Assembly (NCBI GenBank): GCA_964491625.1
Contig: CAZBIU010000036.1
Coordinates: forward strand, 1 to 29,766
DNA: 29,766 nucleotides
Source of the DNA: Fen-1118 sp964491625
Lineage (GTDB): Bacteria; Myxococcota_A; Polyangia; Fen-1088
Direction: 5' to 3'
Numbering within the stretch: the stretch's first letter is position 1; the number at the start of each line of letters is the position of its first letter. Both the position numbers and the translations under genes were made by a program. This document shows positions 23,817-29,766 of this stretch, piece after piece. The notes under the pieces are model-generated. The model searched no databases. It had not been told where the DNA came from and was given only the letters and a program-made list of their open reading frames with translations.

Positions 23817-26039
23817 TCAATTGATCTGACGATGCGCTTCGCTCGGCACGGCCACCTGGCCCAGGTCCGCCGGGGCGGCGATCTCGCCGACCACTGGGGC
23901 CGGTCCCACCGGATGGGCCACACCGTTCGATGCTCGCAAAGCACGTTCTTCCCTGCCTTTGTGTCGCACCAGGATCGCGACCGGCGCGCTGCTGTCGTCA
24001 AACACAATCTGGGTGCACAAGAAGGGATTGCCCCGCCGGTCCCGGCGAGAAGAAACACCGTCGACGATCAGGGAATTCCCTTCCTTGTGCGCGGTGTAGC
24101 TCATTGCCAGACCGGCACGAGGTACGAGAAAGCTCGCAAGTCCGCCGACAAGAGAAGGCGCTCGAGTGCCGAGCGCAGGCGCGTAGTCCTTCCAAACCGC
24201 CGAGATGCCATCCTCGAGGGGAATCCGGGGCAAGGCGGCCCGCAACATGGTGAGGACAGAGCCTGCTCTGCCAACCGGATCATGCACGAGGTAGAGGTCA
24301 TGGGTGCGGGTGCACAACACGCGGGTCGATTCACTTGACTGAAGCCGAATCTGTCCCAGCAGATCCAGATCGATTTCGACGGTTTCCTCTCGGCCGTTGC
24401 TGCGCATGTGCCACACGTCGCCCGGCTTGGGACAAATGCGCGCGGACAACTCGGCGCTGGCCTCAAGATTCCGGCACATGTCGCCCTTACGTGGCACGTG
24501 GCAGATTTCGAGGCGTTCGCCGATCTCCGCCGCCAGCACGACGTCACTGAACGACGTGTCCATGGTCTCGGCGCCGAGGAATGGGGCTTTCTGCAGGTGA
24601 AAATGAATGTGCGGCGTGGGCGATCGGCCTGAATTACCACACAGGCCGAGAACATCGCCCTGGACCACCTGTTGGCCCTCCTTGACCTTCACGGTTCCCG
24701 GGCACAAGTGAGCCACAAGTGAGTACACCCCGGGGGCGTGCTGGAGCATCACGAAGTTTCCCCAGTTGTGCACCAGGTTCATTGTGCCCACCGGATTGTC
24801 TTGGATGGCGTCTTCGATCTTGACGACCCAACCCGGGGCAGCGGCCAGGACCGGCAACCTGTAACAGTGGTAGTGGGCTAATTTGCCCGGATCGCCGTCG
24901 AACAGCTCGCCATCCTCGCCCACCACGTGGAAGTCGAACGCGTGCCGCCACGGTCCCTGATGGGTGTACTCGCCATCGACGGCTTGACTGCAGGTCCATC
25001 GCCCGCGGAACGGCAGGTGGAACCGAATACCGTAGGTCAACGGGAAGCGCACCCGCTGATTGAGAAGATAGCGCAGGTTTTCCTCGGGGCTGCCGGGCGC
25101 GAAATCGACAGACTTCGGGTTGCGGTCTGCGCCGCGCTCCCGCGCACCGAGGAGAACTGCCAAGAGCAGCAAATTGAACGGCACAAAAAGGGTTGGCAAT
25201 CCCAACGCGGCGAGAGGCTGCGACACGCCCGCCGTCACCAGAAGACATAGCAGCGTGCCCACGCTCGCCCAGAGCAAAGACCACTTGGAGAAAACAAACC
25301 AGACGCCACCGATCGCAATGGAGAGCAGCATCGCGTTGGCGGCCACAGTAGTAAACACAGGATGCGAAAGCGGCGCCGGCAAGAGGAAATTCGCGGCGAA
25401 GAGCAACCCGAAGGCGGCCAGAGCAAGCAGTGAGGCGATCCGACTGTAGACAAGCAATGCAATACCGATCAGTGCGCCCGCGCGCACGCTGGGAACGAAC
25501 AGCACCGATCCCAAACAGCGCGCGTACTCAGACAGGAAGGTGGTTATAGAGGCGGGCGAGCTCAGAACCGCGGCCCCCGACTGCGGCGAAGCCAGGCCCA
25601 GCTCGGGCCCAGCCCGCGTGAGCAGGCCAAAGACCGCGAGAAAGGGCAGGGACAGCACGGGCAACAGCAAAGTCCGGGTCAGCCAAGCTCGCGCAGCCCC
25701 CGTAAAGAGAACGCTCGCCACAGCGGCCAGGACCGCGACCGGCAACGCACGCCACGAGCCGGCGTAGAGATGACCAATCCCCGCGCCGGCCAGCATGGCG
25801 TTGTAGCCAAAATAGCCCGAGGTCCTGAGATCGCGGTCGGCGTTGAACACCTGCGCAACCAGCGCAGCGACCACCACGGTCAGGAGTCCGAAAGCGAAGG
25901 TCGTTGCCTCGGCGGCCGTGGCCAACATGAGCAGTAGCCCAACCCAAGCTGATCTGGCGAAAAACACTTGGGCATACGACCGAAGCAGGGATTCCAGCCA
26001 CCGCGTTACGCCGGCCCGTGGTTCAAGCACCGATGCCAT
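23817..26039 (-). CDS. Urea-transporter-like membrane domain fused to M23 peptidase-like domain
   Basis: 740 residues. Residues ~20-300 form about ten membrane helices; two internal copies of a urea-channel signature are visible, GYFGYNAMLAGAGIG (75-89) and ANAMLLSIAIGG (234-245). Residues ~340-490 form a LytM/M23-like domain: HAFDFHV (His366, Asp369), YSLVAHL (His444) and TPHIHFHL (His477-x-His479). The first metal motif is His-x2-Asp rather than the usual His-x3-Asp, so activity is uncertain. Residues ~495-740 are beta-rich and unrecognised. Urea channels pass urea or small amides passively, while M23 enzymes cut peptide cross-bridges; here the peptidase domain would face one side of the membrane beside the channel. 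The gene follows the decarboxylase by 23 bases. Confidence 0.82.
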   Translation of the reverse strand: MASVLEPRAGVTRWLESLLRSYAQVFFARSAWVGLLLMLATAAEATTFAFGLLTVVVAALVAQVFNADRDLRTSGYFGYNAMLAGAGIGHLYAGSWRALPVAVLAAVASVLFTGAARAWLTRTLLLPVLSLPFLAVFGLLTRAGPELGLASPQSGAAVLSSPASITTFLSEYARCLGSVLFVPSVRAGALIGIALLVYSRIASLLALAAFGLLFAANFLLPAPLSHPVFTTVAANAMLLSIAIGGVWFVFSKWSLLWASVGTLLCLLVTAGVSQPLAALGLPTLFVPFNLLLLAVLLGARERGADRNPKSVDFAPGSPEENLRYLLNQRVRFPLTYGIRFHLPFRGRWTCSQAVDGEYTHQGPWRHAFDFHVVGEDGELFDGDPGKLAHYHCYRLPVLAAAPGWVVKIEDAIQDNPVGTMNLVHNWGNFVMLQHAPGVYSLVAHLCPGTVKVKEGQQVVQGDVLGLCGNSGRSPTPHIHFHLQKAPFLGAETMDTSFSDVVLAAEIGERLEICHVPRKGDMCRNLEASAELSARICPKPGDVWHMRSNGREETVEIDLDLLGQIRLQSSESTRVLCTRTHDLYLVHDPVGRAGSVLTMLRAALPRIPLEDGISAVWKDYAPALGTRAPSLVGGLASFLVPRAGLAMSYTAHKEGNSLIVDGVSSRRDRRGNPFLCTQIVFDDSSAPVAILVRHKGREERALRASNGVAHPVGPAPVVGEIAAPADLGQVAVPSEAHRQIN

Positions 26040-26062
26040 GGTCGGTTTGGCCTCTTAGCCGT

Positions 26063-27412
26063 CTACCGCAGCCAGTCGGGCAGCGCTTCCAGCCCCACAA
26101 AGTCGGAAAGCTCTTCGGCCCTGCGGATCCTCGCCACGCGGCCCTCGGAGCCCACCATCACCACGGCAGGCCGCAGCGTAATGAATTGCAGCCACTGAGT
26201 GTTGTTGTACGCGCCCACGTTTCGAAACACCACTCTTTCGCCAGGATTGAGGGCGGGAAAGTCCTGCGTCTCCCTGATTTCGTCGATGTTCATACAGAGC
26301 GGCCCGTACATCACCGTCGGCTCGACCGACCGCTCGCAGTCCTGGGCTGGCACCACGTCGTGCCGGTACCAGAACGACGTGAAGAGAAGATTGACCCCGG
26401 CATCCAGCACCAAACTCTGTCGACCATCAGGTAGCCGTTTGGTGGCTTCCACCGTCGACACCAGGTACCCGGCCTCGTCCACAAGGGCGCGCCCGGTTTC
26501 CAGCACCAGCGTCGGCAAGTCCGATTGGGCATAGCTCAATTGGGACAGTCCCTCCACAATGGCGTCGGCGTAGCGTGCAAAGGACGGCGTTACCTGCTCG
26601 CCGGTCAGGTACGCTCCACGCAGGGTATTGTGCGAAGCGAAGCCTCCGCCCAAGTCGATGAATTGCAGTCGGTGGCTATGCTCTGCCAGAAGCTCGTTGG
26701 CAAGGCCCGCCAGATTGGCCGCCGCCTTACCATAGGCCTGCGGATCCAGTATGAAGGTTCCGATGTGGGTATGCAGGCCGACGAGGTCCATGATTCGGCC
26801 TTGCAGGATTTTTCGGGCCAGATCGCCGGCTTGTCCTGACTCCAGGTTCAGCCCGAAGCGGCTCCACGGCACCATGCCTTCAATGGCCATGTTCACTCGA
26901 ATTGCCACCCGCGGGCGCACGCTGCTGTGTGCGGCGATGCGTTCGATACGAGCGAATTCATCTAAATTGTCGATGTGGATGATGGACCGATTCGCGACCG
27001 CCCGGGCCAGCGCGGCCTCGGGCTTGTAGGGACCGTTCCAATGAATCTTGTCGGCATCGACGCCGTTGTGGATGGCCTTGTCGTACTCGAAGGGCGACAC
27101 GACCTCGGCGAAGGATCCTTCGCGGTGGAAGGTCTTGCAGATCGCGTCCAGGTAATTGGTCTTGTAGGACCAGGCCAGACGGACCCTGGGATAGCGCCGA
27201 ACAAAAGCATCGCGCAGCTCCCGGTAACGTTCGACCAGCGTACGCTGCGAATAGACGAAGAGCGGCGATCCATACGTCGCCACCAGCTCGTCCACTGATA
27301 CGCCGTCGATGTGAGTCTGCGGCTTCATCCCGGTGCTGGCACGCCCGAACTTGTTCATCAAGCCCATCTCGTGCCGCCGAATGATGGGGCGTTCGTAGGT
27401 TGGCTTGGCCAT
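26063..27412 (-). CDS. PLP-dependent decarboxylase (DAP/ornithine decarboxylase family)
   Basis: 449 residues from the ATG at 27412, four bases after the ATP-grasp stop; GGAGGT lies 11 bases before it. Fold-type III (alanine racemase-like barrel) features are all visible: PLP Lys84 in SYKTN, HTHIGT (214-219), DLGGGF (253-258), ETGR (305-308, usually EPGR), Cys373 in YGPLCMNID and GAY (400-402). Family members decarboxylate meso-diaminopimelate, ornithine, arginine or related amino acids, or act on modified amino acids in natural-product pathways. The changed EPGR and the company it keeps argue against a housekeeping lysA, whose neighbours would be lysine-pathway genes. The product may be an amine or D/L-amino acid used by the ligase upstream. 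The substrate is not predictable from sequence. Confidence 0.87.
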   Translation of the reverse strand: MAKPTYERPIIRRHEMGLMNKFGRASTGMKPQTHIDGVSVDELVATYGSPLFVYSQRTLVERYRELRDAFVRRYPRVRLAWSYKTNYLDAICKTFHREGSFAEVVSPFEYDKAIHNGVDADKIHWNGPYKPEAALARAVANRSIIHIDNLDEFARIERIAAHSSVRPRVAIRVNMAIEGMVPWSRFGLNLESGQAGDLARKILQGRIMDLVGLHTHIGTFILDPQAYGKAAANLAGLANELLAEHSHRLQFIDLGGGFASHNTLRGAYLTGEQVTPSFARYADAIVEGLSQLSYAQSDLPTLVLETGRALVDEAGYLVSTVEATKRLPDGRQSLVLDAGVNLLFTSFWYRHDVVPAQDCERSVEPTVMYGPLCMNIDEIRETQDFPALNPGERVVFRNVGAYNNTQWLQFITLRPAVVMVGSEGRVARIRRAEELSDFVGLEALPDWLR

Positions 27413-27416
27413 GGCG

Positions 27417-28538
27417 CTAGACGACCTCCGCAACCAGGCGGTTGCTACCTGCGCGAGCCAGCTCGCCCGAAATCATGAACTGCTGGAAGTCGCTGAAGTC
27501 TACGATCTGGTCCAGGGAGATTCGTACAAAGATGGTTCCGACCTTGTATTCAGCTCGTGGCGAGACTTGTTTGCCAAGCGCAATCTGCGCCAGCAAGTGC
27601 GGCATGTTGATGCCCGCCGCGGTAGCCAAGTGAACCCAGGCGGGGAAGCGGGGGTTAATTTCGATCACGTGATGGTTACCCTGCTTGTCGCGAATCACTT
27701 CAAGCTCGCAGCCGCTAGCCCACTCGGTTGCCTTCATAAACTGTGAGGCCAAAGCGATCAGGTCCGGCGCCTTGATGGTGATGCCCGCCCAGCCCTTGCC
27801 CTTGTCGGTCAGCAACATCTTCTTCATCGGGACCGCGCCCAGTAGGCCGCCCAGCCCGTCCCCCAGCGCGACGACGTTGTACTCTTCGCCGTCCACGAAT
27901 TCTTGCACAACCACCGGCGGCCCCCAGGTGGCCAAGGCCTTGTGATACGCGGCCACCGCCTGATCCGGTGACCGCGCCAGGGTCGCGCCGTAGAACGGCC
28001 CCTTCACGAAGAATGGATACGAGATCTTCTTGTGGATGGTAGCCAGATCTGCAACGGAGCTGACGATGTGCTCGCGCGGTACGGGCAAGCCGGATGTCCG
28101 ACCAAGCTCGGTAAGGCGGATCTTGGCACGCATGTCCAGTTGCTCGCGAGTGGGAAGGACGCAGCGAATGCCCATGGCCGCAAGACGTCCCTTGGTGGCA
28201 ATAAAGGAGGGCAATTCCGCGTCCAGCGTGGGGATCACCACGTCGATGGGCGTTCGGGCGTGGATGTATTCCATGCGCGACAGGAACGCTTCGATCCCCT
28301 GCGACGGATAGGGAATCAGGAACACATCATCGGCCACTTCCTTAGCGTAGATCCCAGGATCCAGGGCGTCGTAGGCGAGCCCGATCAGGTGATAGTTGGC
28401 GTTCTCGGCCTCCCGAAGGCTGCGCAACACGCCGACGCCGGGACCGGGATTGTCTGTCGCATTGAGACCGGTCACCGCCACACTGGTCGGTCTCAGCGCC
28501 CGGGCAGACCGGGAAGAATGTGTTTGCCTTATCAGCAT
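27417..28538 (-). CDS. ATP-grasp ligase (carboxylate-amine ligase type)
   Basis: 373 residues from the ATG at 28538, with GGAGGG eight bases before it inside the pqqD-like gene. The N-terminal part (about 18-130) resembles the preATP-grasp domain of carbamoyl-phosphate-synthetase-like enzymes (SVAVTGLNATDNPGPGVGVLRSL; VVIPTLDAELPSF). The ATP-grasp domain (about 135-330) has the ATP-binding Lys in PFFVKGPFYG, the adenine-contact phrase VVQEFVDGEEYNV and the metal-binding EINPRFPAW. Such enzymes join a carboxylate to an amine through an acyl phosphate, for example adding an amino acid to a peptide or acid. The gene is three bases from the PqqD-like gene and four from the decarboxylase. The likely roles are ligation of an amino acid or amine, possibly the decarboxylase product, onto a carrier-bound substrate; this is inference. 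Confidence 0.88.
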   Translation of the reverse strand: MLIRQTHSSRSARALRPTSVAVTGLNATDNPGPGVGVLRSLREAENANYHLIGLAYDALDPGIYAKEVADDVFLIPYPSQGIEAFLSRMEYIHARTPIDVVIPTLDAELPSFIATKGRLAAMGIRCVLPTREQLDMRAKIRLTELGRTSGLPVPREHIVSSVADLATIHKKISYPFFVKGPFYGATLARSPDQAVAAYHKALATWGPPVVVQEFVDGEEYNVVALGDGLGGLLGAVPMKKMLLTDKGKGWAGITIKAPDLIALASQFMKATEWASGCELEVIRDKQGNHHVIEINPRFPAWVHLATAAGINMPHLLAQIALGKQVSPRAEYKVGTIFVRISLDQIVDFSDFQQFMISGELARAGSNRLVAEVV

Positions 28539-28541
28539 GGC

Positions 28542-28811
28542 TCAACCCTCCACAGAGAAGTCACTGGAGACGAGCCCATGTTGGCGGAGCATACGAATGA
28601 ATTCGTCCACATCGCGGGTCGGATCTTCGGCCGGCTTTTGGAATCGTTCGGCCAGGCGCTGCGCAATTGCGTCTTTGCCAAGCCCATCCTTGAGCGACTG
28701 CAGGACGCACAGCCCAGTTGAGTTCACAGAGTAGGTAGCCCCCGCCAAGGGATCAAAGACGAATCCATTGTCGCTGATTGCCAGGTCGGCCAGCGTTCTC
28801 GAGTTGTTCAT
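28542..28811 (-). CDS. PqqD-like small protein (RiPP recognition element fold)
   Basis: 89 residues. The order of features matches PqqD-like proteins: a short beta segment (GFVFDPLAGATYSVNSTGLCVLQSL, with the typical Y/S-x-N-x-T/S-G turn), then the helical part LAERFQKPAEDPTRDVDEFIRMLRQHGLV. PqqD-like domains bind leader peptides of ribosomally made, modified peptides and hand them to modifying enzymes. Classic PqqD partners a radical SAM enzyme; here none is seen, and an ATP-grasp ligase and PLP enzyme follow instead. GAGAGG lies eight bases before the ATG. The ATG overlaps the stop of a 29-codon ORF (ATGA), so it is likely translated by coupling. Homologues also occur without peptide precursors, so the RiPP role is inferred. 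Confidence 0.8.
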   Translation of the reverse strand: MNNSRTLADLAISDNGFVFDPLAGATYSVNSTGLCVLQSLKDGLGKDAIAQRLAERFQKPAEDPTRDVDEFIRMLRQHGLVSSDFSVEG

Positions 28812-28897
28812 CGTGACGCCTCTCGATACTGTTCTTCAGGTTGCTGCGGCGCCTCGATGGCGGTGGGCGATCTGCCCGCCTCCACCTTCTGCACCAT
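28808..28897 (-). CDS. Candidate 29-aa small ORF upstream of the PqqD-like gene
   Basis: ATG at 28897 to TGA at 28810-28808, overlapping the pqqD-like ATG by four bases (ATGA), a common sign of coupled genes. The product has 29 residues, starts MVQKVEAG and ends EQYREASR; it is rich in Glu, Gln, Pro and Ala, with no Cys. No Shine-Dalgarno sequence is seen before the ATG. The in-frame sequence upstream (HGYLPIVNK) also reads like protein back to a TGA about 45 bases earlier, but contains no standard start. Its place directly before a PqqD-like gene makes it a candidate precursor peptide. It may also be a leader ORF or chance. Confidence 0.35.
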   Translation of the reverse strand: MVQKVEAGRSPTAIEAPQQPEEQYREASR

Positions 28898-29091
28898 CTT
28901 GTTAACGATAGGTAAGTACCCATGCGGCTGGCGATGATTTCAAAATATTTCAGAGGTCAGCCCTCGCTCGCGTCGACTTCACCTTGTCGGCATCGAGTGC
29001 AATCGTTCCCTTAAAGGCGGTGTCTTCTGTAGATCCGCCCGTGGCCGCAGCGCTTTGCGCTCTAGCACCAACGTGCGAGCAACCGCCGGGC
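28898..29091. promoter_or_regulatory. Intergenic region upstream of the pqqD-like operon
   Basis: 194 bases between the truncated metallo-beta-lactamase-fold gene and the small ORF. An AT-rich island with the palindromic core AAATATTT sits at about 28936-28951, in otherwise GC-rich DNA, and is the best place for the operon promoter on the minus strand. AGCGC-TTT-GCGCT (29049-29061) is a small hairpin near the upstream gene's stop, without a T-run. No further gene was found. Confidence 0.35.
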
Positions 29092-29766
29092 TCAGGGACA
29101 AGCTTGGTATGTCTCGTCGCAGCCGCCGTTCGGGAGGGGTACGACCAAAGCTGCGCTGTCGTCAGGGTCCGCCTCGACAAAGTAGCCGTCGCCGTCGCGG
29201 TCCGTACGTTGCGGATCGCTGGCAACAAACGTGTCGCCCCCAACGGTGTAGTCAATTCCATTTGCAGTTCGCACCACCACATCGCCGATGACCTTGCCGC
29301 CGAGCAGGTTGGTACTGGGATCGCCATGCTCCGTCAAATAGAGCGCCGAGGTGGCAGCCAGGCGGTCCACTGTGCTCTGGGCAGGGTGGCCGTTGGGATT
29401 GCCGTCTGCGACCTCTACGATAGAAACCTCAGGGTCGATTTGCGCGAGCCAGGTGCCATTCGACGCGTACGCACTGCCATGGTGGCTGACTCGGTACACG
29501 TCGACGTCCTTCACGATCGGTGCCAGCCCGGTTTCGAGGTCGTGGTAAGAGTAGCCGCTCTTGCGCGAGGTACGACCGGAAAGGTCGCCCGCGCTGAAGT
29601 AGTCGAAGCGTCCCATGCGAAGAGTGATCGCAATCGAGTAGTCATTTTCATCGGGCGGCGCAGAGTCCGACGAGAAGTCCCCGGCGGGAAGCTGGCCGTT
29701 GCCGTCGACAGCGACGAAGGCGAAGTCGACGCCTCCGCCCAACTCGACCTGCCCCGTGCCCAGCAA
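29092..29766 (-). CDS. Partial ComEC-like metallo-beta-lactamase-fold protein (3' part)
   Basis: The frame is open to the right edge, so the N-terminus is outside the window; 224 residues are visible. DVDVYRVSHHGSAYASN, followed by WLAQIDPEVSIVEVADGNPNGHP and STVDRLAAT, matches the last part of the ComEC/Rec2-type metallo-beta-lactamase domain (family pattern HHGS...GHP). Upstream, SIAITLRMGRFDYFSAGDLSG corresponds to the strand with the metal-binding Asp. After the domain comes a Ca-binding-like repeat (TDRDGDGYFVEADPDD) and a terminal Cys pair (GGCDETYQACP), suggesting a secreted hydrolase rather than the DNA-uptake channel itself. It precedes the pqqD-like operon on the same strand, but a 194-base gap separates them, so membership is doubtful. 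Confidence 0.75.
   Translation of the reverse strand: MLGTGQVELGGGVDFAFVAVDGNGQLPAGDFSSDSAPPDENDYSIAITLRMGRFDYFSAGDLSGRTSRKSGYSYHDLETGLAPIVKDVDVYRVSHHGSAYASNGTWLAQIDPEVSIVEVADGNPNGHPAQSTVDRLAATSALYLTEHGDPSTNLLGGKVIGDVVVRTANGIDYTVGGDTFVASDPQRTDRDGDGYFVEADPDDSAALVVPLPNGGCDETYQACP

Noticed and set aside
26063..27412. Housekeeping lysA.
   Set aside because: The protein has the family residues, but ETGR replaces EPGR and the operon lacks lysine-pathway genes; it cannot be ruled out without the rest of the genome.
28862..28883. Hairpin GGGC-GATCT-GCCC as a terminator.
   Set aside because: It lies inside the candidate small ORF, the stem is only four pairs, and no T-run follows.
28950..29327. A 125-codon minus-strand frame overlapping the end of the metallo-beta-lactamase-fold gene.
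   Set aside because: Its first two thirds are an out-of-frame shadow of that gene and the remainder shows no recognisable protein features.

Overview
The window looks like chromosomal DNA from a high-GC, Gram-negative bacterium, most likely a member of the Myxococcota or a related former deltaproteobacterial group. The evidence is a Ser/Thr kinase with the HRDVSPQN catalytic loop and a Pro/Thr/Gly-rich flank, a TPR protein with a Pro-rich linker and two membrane helices, a TonB/AgmX-type C-terminal domain, and many short lipoproteins of unknown function. The genus cannot be told from the sequence. No rRNA, tRNA, CRISPR array, phage or intact insertion sequence was seen.

Layout. 1-699: 3' end of a secreted zinc phospholipase C / P1-nuclease-like protein. 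763-2352: two minus-strand genes, a conserved hypothetical and a TonB/AgmX-C-terminal-like envelope protein. 2560-5763: a small lipoprotein, then an envelope-stress module (Spy/CpxP-like chaperone, CpxR-like regulator, CpxA-like kinase) preceded by a perfect CpxR-type box at 3104-3118. 5766-8951: minus-strand lipoprotein, leucine-rich-repeat lipoprotein and zinc alcohol dehydrogenase. 9071-9766: membrane protein resembling the eukaryotic Mpv17/PMP22 family. 9779-12148: fusion of a serine beta-lactamase-like hydrolase with a NamZ-type (DUF1343) exo-muramidase. 12149-12546: no intact gene, but a frameshifted remnant of a repeat-associated protein family. 12547-16128: dnaE.

16202-23150 is a plus-strand run: Ig-like lipoprotein, Ser/Thr kinase, TPR protein, a clear mutH and a TolC-family outer-membrane protein. 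The last four are nearly contiguous or overlapping and probably co-transcribed. MutH outside Gammaproteobacteria is unusual.

28897 down to 23156 is a tight minus-strand operon: a 29-codon ORF that overlaps the next gene by ATGA, a PqqD-like protein, an ATP-grasp ligase, a PLP-dependent DAP/ornithine-type decarboxylase homologue, a fusion of a urea-transporter-like membrane domain with an M23-type peptidase domain, and a TPR protein. PqqD-like carrier, ATP-grasp ligase, PLP enzyme and peptidase/transporter-like protein together look like an undescribed peptide- or amino-acid-modifying pathway. This is the strongest candidate for a new system in the window. 29092-29766 is the 3' part of a ComEC-like metallo-beta-lactamase-fold protein that runs off the right edge.

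Genes are packed tightly. Three convergent pairs are separated by only 2, 12 and 5 bases, leaving no room for ordinary terminators between them.
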